From a bacterium (GTDB lineage: Bacteria; KSB1; UBA2214), in assembly GCA_029560815.1 (NCBI GenBank), contig JAKQKF010000289.1, positions 1 through 6,818 of the forward strand: a DNA stretch of 6,818 bases. The letters are read 5' to 3'. Below the pieces are notes generated by a model, which saw nothing but the letters and a program-made list of their open reading frames with translations, had not been told where the DNA came from and did not search any database. This document shows, piece after piece, positions 1 through 6,728 of the stretch (within the stretch, counting starts at the first letter, position 1; each line of letters opens with the position of its first letter). The position numbers and the translations under genes are program-made.

Positions 1-1617
1 GACGCCATCATCCTCCGCGGCGGCCTCTATCGCACAGGCGATCTGCTCCTCAACCAGGGCATCACCATCCAGCCCTGGGCGGACGAAAAGCCGGTCCTGA
101 AAGGGACACTGGTCGCGGATCAATGGAAAGACCTCGGCAACGGCCTCTGGACCACCACCTGGGACAAACTCTTTCCCGAAAAGCCGGCAGACTGGTGGCG
201 CCGCAGCCGCGAAGGCAAAAAGACCCCCCTGCACCGGTTCAACAATGACATGGTCTTCGCCGACGGCCGTTTCCTGCAGGCGGCAGGATACGAAGGCGAA
301 GTCAACGCGGAGAGCTATTACATTGATTATGACAGCAAAACCGTCTATATTGGCGTGGATCCGGCTGAACACCTGATTGAAATCACCGCGCACGACTGTG
401 CTATTCTCCGGACCACCAGAGAGATTCATGGGGTAAAATCGGACGGCCGCGGCTATACTCTGCGGGGCCTCACCTTCAGCCAGTACGCCTATCGCGCCCT
501 GGAGATTGAGGGGACCGATCCTGAGGGGATCTCGCCCGAATCCGGCCACGGCAAGATGGTCACCGGCACGACCATCGAGGATTGCACCATCTCCTTCTGC
601 TCGCGCGTGGCCGGCTACTTCCGCGGCGATCACATGACGATCCGCCGCTGCCGCGTCAGCGATACCAGCACCGAAGGGGTCTACATTCTCAGCTCCAACG
701 ATGTTCTGCTCGAGAAGAACATCTTTACGCGCAACAATATCGAGCGGATCACCGGCTACTATCCGGCCGCGGTCAAGATCTTCAACCAGTGCTACCGGGT
801 CACCTGCCGGGACAACCTGGTCACCGATCTGCCCTGGTCGAACGGCATCTGGTACGATGTCGGCAACGTGGATGGGGTTTTCGTCAACAACTGGATCGAG
901 AACGTCGGCGGCATTGAATCGCCGGCACGCACCGACCAGCTCTGGCCGAGCGACAACGGTTTCTTTTTCGAGATCTCCAAAGGGGTTATCTGCGCCGGCA
1001 ATCTCTTCGTCAACTGCGACCACGGCCTGATGATCCTGAACAGCAGCGATGCGCAGATCTGGAACAACACATTCATCAACAGCACGGCCTGCATCGGGCG
1101 CAACGAGCGCAGCGCCCAGGGTGATCATTTCGGCTGGCATCCGGCGACCGGGCCCGGGGTCGAAGAGCGCGATGGACACATCCTCGCCAACAATCTCTTC
1201 ACCGCCACCGCCGGTTTTGCCCGTCCGCTCCTCTTCGTCTGGCAGCCGCCGTCCCTCTGCAGCCGTCTGCCAGAACCGATGCTGGAAAAGATGGGCGACA
1301 ATCTTTTCGTGCGCAGCGGCGCAGGGAACAAGACTCCCCTTCTGCTCTGGAGTCCGGCCGCCACGCCCAGCTGCCAGGCTGCCCTGAAGAGCCTCGAAGA
1401 GCTGCAGTCGAGCCATCCTGAATTCGCCGCCGGCAGCCGCGAATTCCGTGACTACGATGGACCTCTCTTCAGGAGCAGTGAGCTGGGTCATTACCAGCTC
1501 CTGCCCGGATTCACGGCCGCACGTTCAGGAGTGCAGCCCGCTGATGCGGTGAGACGCGCGGCTGCGCCCCGTTCAAGGGATATGCGCTATATCGGCGCCT
1601 ATCCCCCGCTGCGCTAA
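1..1617 (+). CDS. Right-handed parallel beta-helix protein, probable carbohydrate-active enzyme (5' end missing)
   Basis: The frame is open from the first base, so the N-terminus and any signal peptide lie outside the window; 538 residues are visible before the TAA. The visible start (AIILRGGLYR, then GITIQPW) is the usual first coil of secreted beta-helix proteins acting on polysaccharides. Repeated short strands with Asn turns follow, such as CRDNLVTD, FVNNWIEN, CAGNLFVN, IWNNTFIN and LANNLF (about visible residues 180-400). The C-terminus closes with FRSSELGHYQLLPG and IGAYP, a common ending in this superfamily, so the 3' end is complete. Visible D286 in GIWYD and E324 in FFFEIS resemble, from memory, the catalytic pair of GH120 beta-xylosidases, which are also beta-helices. 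This is a hypothesis; a polysaccharide lyase or another glycosidase is possible. No T9SS tail is present. It lies 76 bases upstream of the xylanase and probably shares its transcript. Confidence 0.85.
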   Translation, partial: DAIILRGGLYRTGDLLLNQGITIQPWADEKPVLKGTLVADQWKDLGNGLWTTTWDKLFPEKPADWWRRSREGKKTPLHRFNNDMVFADGRFLQAAGYEGEVNAESYYIDYDSKTVYIGVDPAEHLIEITAHDCAILRTTREIHGVKSDGRGYTLRGLTFSQYAYRALEIEGTDPEGISPESGHGKMVTGTTIEDCTISFCSRVAGYFRGDHMTIRRCRVSDTSTEGVYILSSNDVLLEKNIFTRNNIERITGYYPAAVKIFNQCYRVTCRDNLVTDLPWSNGIWYDVGNVDGVFVNNWIENVGGIESPARTDQLWPSDNGFFFEISKGVICAGNLFVNCDHGLMILNSSDAQIWNNTFINSTACIGRNERSAQGDHFGWHPATGPGVEERDGHILANNLFTATAGFARPLLFVWQPPSLCSRLPEPMLEKMGDNLFVRSGAGNKTPLLLWSPAATPSCQAALKSLEELQSSHPEFAAGSREFRDYDGPLFRSSELGHYQLLPGFTAARSGVQPADAVRRAAAPRSRDMRYIGAYPPLR

Positions 1618-1680
1618 AGTTTCGCGTCCGTCGGGCCCGGCAATGGCCAGAAATCACATCTATTCGGATCACGTTGCTAT

Positions 1681-1686
1681 GAAAGG
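1681..1686 (+). promoter_or_regulatory. Ribosome binding site deciding the xylanase start
   Basis: GAAAGG lies 7 bases before the ATG at 1694 and supports that start over the longer in-frame ATGs at 1643 and 1679, which have no comparable site. A second candidate, AAGGA (1702-1706), lies 5 bases before an ATG at 1712. The true start is therefore 1694 or 1712; either leaves an intact signal peptide. Confidence 0.6.
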
Positions 1687-1693
1687 TAATGAT

Positions 1694-3298
1694 ATGCATA
1701 AAAGGATTACCATGGTCAGCCGGTCTGCCAGTTCACTTTCGGCGCCAGGATGGCTGGCCCTCTGCTTGTGTCTGGCACTGCTGACCGGATTGTTGCCGGC
1801 GCCCGCGGCTGCGCAGCTCCTCGATCAGGGGCAGGAACGTTTCCTCGGCTGCGCCACCAGCAGCGAATACACCCGCTACATGATCCGCTATTTCAACCAG
1901 GTGACTCCTGGCAATGACGGCAAATGGGGCTCCGTCCAACCCGCCCAGAATTATTTCAACTGGGGAAACCTGGACAAGATCTATACCTATGTGACCAGCA
2001 AGGGGCTTCTCTACAAGCACCACTGTCTGGTTTGGGGGCAGCAGCAGCCCGGCTGGATCACCGCTCTCGATCAGCCCGCGCAGCGCGCAGCGGTGGAGAA
2101 CTGGATCAAGCTGGTCGGGGAGCGCTACCCCAAGATGGATTTCGTCGACGTCGTCAACGAACCGATCCGCGCTCCAGCCGACTACCGGGCCGCTCTGGGC
2201 GGAGACGGAGCCACCGGTTGGGACTGGGTGGTCACCTCTTTCGAGCTGGCGCGCAAGTACTGCACTCCGGGCACCAGGCTGATCATCAACGAATACAACG
2301 TCCTGCAGGATAATGGCGTCACCGACCGCTATATCGGCCTCATCAACGTGCTCAAGAGCCGCGGACTGGTCGACGGAGTCGGCATCCAGGGCCATTATTT
2401 CGAGTTTCGCAGCGACACCCGCGCCGCCAACCAGTACGTCTACAGCGTCACCACCCTGAAGGCCAATCTCGACCGCATCGCGGCTCTCGGTCTGCCGATC
2501 TACATCACCGAATTCGATGTCGACGAACCGGACGACGCCATCCAGCTCGCCCAGTACCAGATCTATTTCCCCCTCTTCTGGAACCATCCCGCGGTCAAGG
2601 GGATCACGTTCTGGGGATACATCGAAGGCGATGTCTGGAACTCCCATCCCTACACCTATCTGCTCAAGGCCAACGGGGCCGAGCGCGCCGTCATCCCCTG
2701 GCTGCGCGACTATATTAAAAAACCCATCTCCCCCATCGCCCTCGCGCCCAACGGCACCCTGGGCGAGCTGCGCAATCCCCTCCTGATGTGGCGCACCTCC
2801 GCGCTCGCCGACTCGTACCGGGTGCAGCTTTCGACCGCCCGGGCTTTCACCAGCATCGCGATGGACACCGCCGTGGCGGATACCACCTTCCAGCTGGCCA
2901 AACTGGCAGCCAACAGCCGGTTTTACTGGCGCGTCAGCGCGCTCAACGCCTTCGGGGCGAGCAAGTTTTCCAGCGCCGCCTGGTTTGAGACCGGGGTGCA
3001 GAGCGGGGTCGAGGACGAGGCGGCCCTGGCGCCTTGCCGGTTCGAACTTTTACAGAACTATCCCAATCCCTTCAATCCGGCCACGACCATCCGTTTCTCC
3101 CTGGCGGCCGGCGGCCATGTCGAACTCAAGGTCCATGACCTGCTCGGCCGCGAGATGGCCTCCCTGCTCAGCCGCACCATGGCTGCAGGTGAGCACAGCA
3201 TCCGCTTCGACGCCTCGGCGCTCAAATCGGGCACCTATCTCTACACCCTGCGGACGGAGGGATTCACCTCCACCCGCATAATGGTCCTCTTAAAATAA
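1694..3298 (+). CDS. Secreted GH10 endo-1,4-beta-xylanase with FN3-like module and T9SS sorting domain
   Basis: This enzyme should cut beta-1,4 bonds in the xylan backbone outside the cell or at its surface. From the ATG at 1694 it has 534 residues; the open frame reaches back to 1643, but that extension lacks a good ribosome site. Residues 1-40 form a Sec signal peptide (hydrophobic LALCLCLALLTGLL, then cleavage at AAA/Q). The GH10 barrel covers about 45-345. It contains HCLVW (110-114), DVVNEP with acid/base E156, GIQGHYFEF (231-239), ITEFDV with nucleophile E273, and GITFWGYIEGDVW near 303-315. Residues 346-435 look like one FN3-type domain (WRTSALADSYRVQLS, FYWRVSALN). Residues 450-534 are a T9SS type A sorting domain with YPNPFNP. 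One oddity is glycine at residue 73, where GH10 enzymes usually have the glutamate of TPEN. The GH10 call is firm; substrate preference is not shown by the sequence. Confidence 0.95.
   Translation: MHKRITMVSRSASSLSAPGWLALCLCLALLTGLLPAPAAAQLLDQGQERFLGCATSSEYTRYMIRYFNQVTPGNDGKWGSVQPAQNYFNWGNLDKIYTYVTSKGLLYKHHCLVWGQQQPGWITALDQPAQRAAVENWIKLVGERYPKMDFVDVVNEPIRAPADYRAALGGDGATGWDWVVTSFELARKYCTPGTRLIINEYNVLQDNGVTDRYIGLINVLKSRGLVDGVGIQGHYFEFRSDTRAANQYVYSVTTLKANLDRIAALGLPIYITEFDVDEPDDAIQLAQYQIYFPLFWNHPAVKGITFWGYIEGDVWNSHPYTYLLKANGAERAVIPWLRDYIKKPISPIALAPNGTLGELRNPLLMWRTSALADSYRVQLSTARAFTSIAMDTAVADTTFQLAKLAANSRFYWRVSALNAFGASKFSSAAWFETGVQSGVEDEAALAPCRFELLQNYPNPFNPATTIRFSLAAGGHVELKVHDLLGREMASLLSRTMAAGEHSIRFDASALKSGTYLYTLRTEGFTSTRIMVLLK
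3041..3295 (+). other. C-terminal T9SS type A sorting domain of the xylanase
   Basis: The last 85 residues follow the standard pattern of a Por-secretion C-terminal domain. FELLQNYPNPFNP comes first (YPNPFNP codons 3059-3079), then TTIRFSLA, a beta strand in VELKVHDLLGREM, GEHSIRFDAS, SGTYLYTLRT, and a short basic end in VLLK. In known systems this domain directs passage across the outer membrane and is then removed or anchored. It is therefore both a localisation signal and the main taxonomic clue in the window. Confidence 0.88.
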
Positions 3299-3419
3299 TC
3301 AACCGCTCTCCTTGCGCCCGGCCCCCAAGCATCAATGAGGGCTGCGGGCAGAAATGGAAGCTGACCGGCCCATGCCGGAGCTTGATCGAATGACAACTTG
3401 ACCCTGTGTGAGACTCCCC

Positions 3420-5048
3420 ATGCGCAAAGGCACATTCCTGTTTGTGATCCTCGCTCTGCTCTGCAGGCCTGCCGAACCGGCACAAAAAAGCAGTGCGGCG
3501 TCCATCCCCCATCTCCGCCAGCAGGGCGAAGCATCCCAGCTCATCGTTGATGGCAAACCCTTCCTGATGTTCGGCGGAGAACTGGGCAACTCGAGCGCAT
3601 CGGATGCGGCCTCAATGCGATGGATCTGGCCCAGGCTGCAGCAGATGCATCTCAACTCAGTCCTGGTGCCCGTTTATTGGGAGTTGATCGAGCCGGAGGA
3701 GGGGCGGTTTGATTTCGCCCTGGTCGACAGCATCCTCGATGCCGCCCGCGCCCATGATCTCAGGCTCGTCCTGCTCTGGTTCGGCTCCTGGAAGAACAGC
3801 ATGTCCTGTTATGCCCCGCTCTGGGTGAAATCCGTTCCAAACCGTTTCCCCCGCGCCCGCACGCGATCGGGCGAGGCGCAGGAGATCCTCACCCCTTTCA
3901 GCGACGCCAACCTGCAAGCCGACCGGCGTGCTTTCGCCGCGCTGATGAAACATCTCCACACCGTAGATGAAAAAGAACAGACTGTGATCATGGTCCAGGT
4001 GGAAAACGAGATCGGCATGATTCCCGAGGCTCGCGATCACTGCAGGGAGGCGGAGAAACGCTTTGCGGAGGAGGTGCCGGCAGAGCTCCTTGCCGTTCTT
4101 CAGAAGCACAAACAGTCGCTTCAGCCGCGGCTCAGCGAGGCGTGGGAGAGACAGGGCGCTCCGGCCAGGGGCAGCTGGGAAACCGTATTCGGCAAAGGTC
4201 CGGCCACCGACGAGTTCTTCATGGCCTGGTATTTCGCCCGCTATACGAATGAGGTGGCCAGGGCGGGAAAAGCAGAGTATCCCCTGCCGATGTACGTCAA
4301 CGCCGCGCTGATCCGGCCGGGGTACCAGCCCGGCCAGTATCCCAGCGCCGGTCCGCTCCCCCACCTCATCGATATCTGGCGGGCGGGTGCTCCGCAGATC
4401 GATTTTCTCGCACCCGATATCTATTTCAGGAATTTCCGGGAATGGGTCATGCAGTACGATCTGCCTGGCAATCCCCTCTTCATTCCGGAAGCAGGCAACA
4501 GCCAGAGCCCTGCCAACGCCTTTTACGCTGTCGGTGAGCACGATGCCATGGGTTACAGCCCGTTCTCTGTGGAGGATCTGCCCGATCCCGGCCGCAATCC
4601 TCTTTCGCGCGCCTATGAGCTTTTACATCAGCTGCAGCCGCTTCTCGCCGCCCATCAGGGGATGGGCAGCATGCGTGGGGTGCTGCTGGACAGCACGGAT
4701 CAGCGAGCCAGGATCGAACTGGGGGATTACATCCTGCAGGTGCGGCACGAATACAGCTGGAATTATGCGCAGCGCGAGGAGAATGTGATGCCGCGCTATG
4801 GCGGCCTCTTCATCCGGCTGGCCGATGACGAGTTTCTGGTCGCCGGCACCGGACTGATCATAGAGGTCGCGCCGCGGGCTGCGGGTGTGCGGGCGGGCAT
4901 CGGCAGCGTCGATGAGGGTGGCCTGGTCGATGGCCAATGGCGATCCGGGCGCCGGCTTAACGGCGACCAGACCCATCAGGGACGCCATATCCAGCTGCCC
5001 GGCCAGAGCTATACCCTTCTCAGGGTCAAGCTTTACACTTATCGCTGA
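3420..5048 (+). CDS. GH35-family beta-galactosidase-like glycosidase with DUF5597-type C-terminus
   Basis: From the ATG at 3420 the protein has 542 residues. The frame also opens at a GTG at 3408, but only a weak GTGAG lies before 3420 and nothing convincing lies before 3408. Residues 1-21 look like a Sec signal peptide (FLFVILALLC, likely cleavage after PAEPA), so export is expected. The TIM barrel (about 40-370) starts with LIVDGKPFLMFGGE and continues with VPVYWELIEPEEGRFDF (84-100) and LLWFGSWKNS. VQVENE supplies the likely acid/base E197 and FIPEAGNS the likely nucleophile E357. The rest (about 372-540) matches the small beta-rich module called DUF5597 in this GH35 subgroup. Some members of the subgroup remove galactose from xyloglucan, so side-chain trimming of hemicellulose oligosaccharides is a reasonable role, though inferred. 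There is no T9SS tail, which suggests a periplasmic location. It lies 121 bases after the xylanase with no terminator seen between them. Confidence 0.88.
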   Translation: MRKGTFLFVILALLCRPAEPAQKSSAASIPHLRQQGEASQLIVDGKPFLMFGGELGNSSASDAASMRWIWPRLQQMHLNSVLVPVYWELIEPEEGRFDFALVDSILDAARAHDLRLVLLWFGSWKNSMSCYAPLWVKSVPNRFPRARTRSGEAQEILTPFSDANLQADRRAFAALMKHLHTVDEKEQTVIMVQVENEIGMIPEARDHCREAEKRFAEEVPAELLAVLQKHKQSLQPRLSEAWERQGAPARGSWETVFGKGPATDEFFMAWYFARYTNEVARAGKAEYPLPMYVNAALIRPGYQPGQYPSAGPLPHLIDIWRAGAPQIDFLAPDIYFRNFREWVMQYDLPGNPLFIPEAGNSQSPANAFYAVGEHDAMGYSPFSVEDLPDPGRNPLSRAYELLHQLQPLLAAHQGMGSMRGVLLDSTDQRARIELGDYILQVRHEYSWNYAQREENVMPRYGGLFIRLADDEFLVAGTGLIIEVAPRAAGVRAGIGSVDEGGLVDGQWRSGRRLNGDQTHQGRHIQLPGQSYTLLRVKLYTYR

Positions 5049-5072
5049 TCGATAGAGCAGGGAGAAGAGAGC

Positions 5073-5090
5073 GCGCCTTGCGCAAGGCGC
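5073..5090. repeat. 18-bp perfect palindrome after the GH35 gene
   Basis: GCGCCTTGCGCAAGGCGC reads the same on both strands and starts 25 bases after the GH35 stop codon. As RNA it could fold into a GC-rich hairpin. No T-run follows on either strand, so it is not a classical intrinsic terminator; it may block 3' exonucleases or bind a protein. Function unknown. Confidence 0.6.
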
Positions 5091-5137
5091 ACAAACCCGG
5101 ACGAGTGATCGCCCGTACTTGATGCCGCCATTGAGGT

Positions 5138-5173
5138 AAAAAAAAGCCGGTCTTTTGGGACCGGCTTTTTTTT
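5138..5173. terminator. Bidirectional intrinsic terminator between convergent genes
   Basis: Eight A (5138-5145) precede the stem GCCGGTC (5146-5152), a six-base loop, the matching arm GACCGGC (5159-5165) and eight T (5166-5173). The symmetry gives a stem plus U-run in either direction. It can therefore end the plus-strand glycosidase transcript 90 bases after its stop, and the minus-strand xylA transcript 12 bases after its stop. Confidence 0.93.
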
Positions 5174-5184
5174 GAGGGGATATC

Positions 5185-6501
5185 TCAGATATAATCGTTG
5201 AGGATATTCTCGAGCATTTCGAGGCGGCCGCTGTGCATCACCGGCATCCCCTTTTCGAGGATATACTTTTCCAGCTCGGCGAAACCCACCTGGCCGGCCA
5301 TGATTTTGGCGCCGATCCCCGACTTGTAGCTCGCATAACGCTCGTCGATGAAAGAGCTGAAGGCCTTCTCCTCGATGATCTTGTGGGCGATGAGCAAGCC
5401 GCGGGCGAAAGCATCCATCCCGCCGATGTGGGCATGGAAGAGATCGACCGGATCGATCGAGCTGCGGCGCACATGGGCGTCGAAATTGAGTCCGCCGCTG
5501 CCGAGGCCGTTCTGTTTGAGGATGACCAGCATCGCCAGGGTGGTGCTGTAGAGATCAGCCGGAAACTGATCAGTGTCCCAGCCGAGGAGGAGGTCGCCGC
5601 GATTGGCGTCGACGCTGCCCAGCTTGCCCGCGGCGGAGGCGACAGTGAGTTCATGTTCGAAGGTATGTTTGGCGAGCGTGGCGTGATTGGCTTCGACATT
5701 GATCTTGAAATGATCGATGAGGTCATACTGGCGCAAGAAGGCCAGGGCGGTAGCGGTGTCGGTGTCGTACTGGTGTTTGGTCGGCTCGCAGGGTTTGGGC
5801 TCGATGAGGAACTGGCCCTTGAAGCCGATCGCCCTGGCGTAATCGACCGCCATATGGAAAAAACGCGCCAGCTGCTCCTGCTCGTGCTTCAGATCGGTGT
5901 TGAGCAGGGATTCGTAGCCTTCACGGCCGCCCCAGAAGACATAGTTCTCGCCGCCGAGTTCGAGGGTGGCATCCATGGCATTTTTAACCTGAGCGGCGGC
6001 CAGGGCAAAGACATGGGCATCCGGATTGGTTGAGGCGCCGGCGGTGAAAATGCGATGGCCGAAAAGATTGGCCGTACCCCAGAGGAGTTTCACGCCGGTC
6101 TGTTTTTGCAGATCTTTGGCGTATTTGACCATGATATCGAGATTCTTGCAGGACTCGGCAAAAGTGCCGCCCGCCGGGGCGATATCGCGGTCATGGAAGC
6201 AGTAGTAATCAACGCCCAGTTTGGTGAAAAATTCAAAGGCGGCATCCATGGTCGCCTTGGCGCGGTCGATGGGATCACTGGGAGCATGCCAGGCGCGGTC
6301 ATAGCTCGGTCCGCCGAACATGTCAGTGCCATCGGCCATCATGGTATGCCAGTAGGCCACGGCGAAGCGCAGATGGTCGGCCATGCTCTTGCCGCCAACC
6401 TTCTGCTCTTTATTGTAATACTTGAAAGCGAGGGGATTTTTGGAGCCCTTGCCCTCAAAGGGGATGGGGCCTTTGACTTCAGGAAAATAGATTTTCGGCA
6501 T
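5185..6501 (-). CDS. xylA: Xylose isomerase, class II
   Basis: XylA interconverts D-xylose and D-xylulose in the cytoplasm, the first step of the isomerase route into the pentose phosphate pathway. The protein has 438 residues, the usual length of the class II (long) form, and starts [17 protein letters not shown] holds the catalytic H103 and D106. LIEPKP (E234), NVEANHA (E270, H273), SVDAN (D298), GWDTDQF (D309, D311) and NFDAH (D341) supply the two metal sites in the standard order and spacing. The substrate-pocket tryptophans appear at WH (51-52) and FWGGREGYE (189-197). The frame extends upstream to a GTG at 6546, but AAGGA 8 bases before the ATG at 6501 settles the shorter start. No signal peptide is present, as expected. 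It is convergent with the hemicellulase genes and has its own promoter. No xylulokinase gene follows within the window. Confidence 0.98.
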   Translation of the reverse strand: MPKIYFPEVKGPIPFEGKGSKNPLAFKYYNKEQKVGGKSMADHLRFAVAYWHTMMADGTDMFGGPSYDRAWHAPSDPIDRAKATMDAAFEFFTKLGVDYYCFHDRDIAPAGGTFAESCKNLDIMVKYAKDLQKQTGVKLLWGTANLFGHRIFTAGASTNPDAHVFALAAAQVKNAMDATLELGGENYVFWGGREGYESLLNTDLKHEQEQLARFFHMAVDYARAIGFKGQFLIEPKPCEPTKHQYDTDTATALAFLRQYDLIDHFKINVEANHATLAKHTFEHELTVASAAGKLGSVDANRGDLLLGWDTDQFPADLYSTTLAMLVILKQNGLGSGGLNFDAHVRRSSIDPVDLFHAHIGGMDAFARGLLIAHKIIEEKAFSSFIDERYASYKSGIGAKIMAGQVGFAELEKYILEKGMPVMHSGRLEMLENILNDYI

Positions 6502-6509
6502 GGCGCTCT

Positions 6510-6514
6510 TCCTT
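6510..6514 (-). promoter_or_regulatory. Ribosome binding site of xylA
   Basis: On the minus strand AAGGA lies 8 bases before the ATG at 6501. It rules in that start over the in-frame GTG at 6546, which has no such site and would add 15 residues not typical of the family. Confidence 0.8.
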
Positions 6515-6566
6515 GTTTTATTCGACAGCGAAAACGGAATTGTCACGTCAGTGGAAATAGGACTCT

Positions 6567-6584
6567 GTTCAATTATAATTGAAC
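6567..6584. promoter_or_regulatory. Candidate operator: 18-bp perfect palindrome at the xylA transcription start
   Basis: GTTCAATTATAATTGAAC is a perfect inverted repeat, AT-rich against a GC-rich background. It begins where the transcript from the promoter at 6592-6620 should start (about 6584-6586) and runs downstream, a usual place for a repressor to block initiation. Its length and symmetry suit a dimeric repressor of the LacI or ROK (XylR-like) type, but the sequence does not identify the protein. Confidence 0.6.
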
Positions 6585-6591
6585 CGATTTA

Positions 6592-6620
6592 ACGATACAT
6601 ATTTTTCAAGTAAATGTCAA
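6592..6620 (-). promoter_or_regulatory. Sigma-70-type promoter of xylA
   Basis: On the minus strand a perfect -35 box TTGACA (6620-6615) is followed by a 17-base AT-rich spacer and the -10 box TATCGT (6597-6592, four of six consensus bases). The expected start is near 6585, giving a leader of about 84 bases before the xylA ATG. If the host uses the different Bacteroidota consensus, this match would mean less. Confidence 0.65.
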
Positions 6621-6691
6621 GCAAAAAGAGGAGGATATAGGGCGGGGATGCCGTCTGCAGAGAATCTGCAGGTGGCAAAAGCGGAAGGAAC

Positions 6692-6720
6692 CCGTTCCCG
6701 CCTGGTTCAGGCGGGAACGG
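6692..6720 (-). terminator. Strong hairpin after the esterase-like gene, probable terminator
   Basis: Thirteen perfectly paired bases (6692-6704 with 6708-6720) close on a three-base loop, starting 8 bases after the stop codon of the minus-strand gene at 6729-6818. On that strand the stem is followed by GTTCCTTCCGCTTTT, only moderately T-rich, so termination may be partial. Leaky termination would let the esterase transcript continue into xylA. The rest of 6502-6728 shows only the xylA control signals and a small CTGCAG inverted repeat (6655-6671). Confidence 0.65.
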
Positions 6721-6728
6721 TGCTCTGC

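Noticed and set aside
1618..1693. Terminator or promoter between the beta-helix and xylanase genes
   Set aside because: Only a short GGGCCC-centred palindrome without a T-run and no convincing -35/-10 pair were seen, so no feature is called.
1733..2647. 304-codon open frame on the minus strand opposite the xylanase
   Set aside because: It lies wholly inside the GH10 gene, whose catalytic motifs are clear. The antisense protein has no recognisable domain and is rich in Asp, Val and Gly, as expected from the complement of GC-rich codons.
3365..3378. Small CCGGC/GCCGG hairpin between the xylanase and GH35 genes
   Set aside because: Only five base pairs with a four-base loop and no T-run; expected by chance in GC-rich sequence and not a credible terminator.
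3657..4541. 294-codon open frame on the minus strand opposite the GH35 gene
   Set aside because: It is antisense to a well-supported glycosidase, shows no family motif or ribosome site, and is a usual shadow in GC-rich DNA.
5233..6033. 266-codon plus-strand open frame opposite xylA
   Set aside because: It lies inside a xylose isomerase with every metal ligand in place; its composition is the mirror of xylA codons, with no domain of its own.
6502..6546. Longer xylA start at the GTG at 6546
   Set aside because: The 15 extra residues do not belong to the family N-terminus, and a good AAGGA lies in front of the ATG at 6501 instead.
6572..6579. TATAAT inside the palindrome as a second -10 box
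   Set aside because: No acceptable -35 box lies 16-18 bases upstream on either strand; the match follows from the AT-rich palindrome.
6655..6671. CTGCAG inverted repeat upstream of the xylA promoter
   Set aside because: Six-base arms, each itself palindromic, around a five-base spacer; too short to call an operator without conservation.
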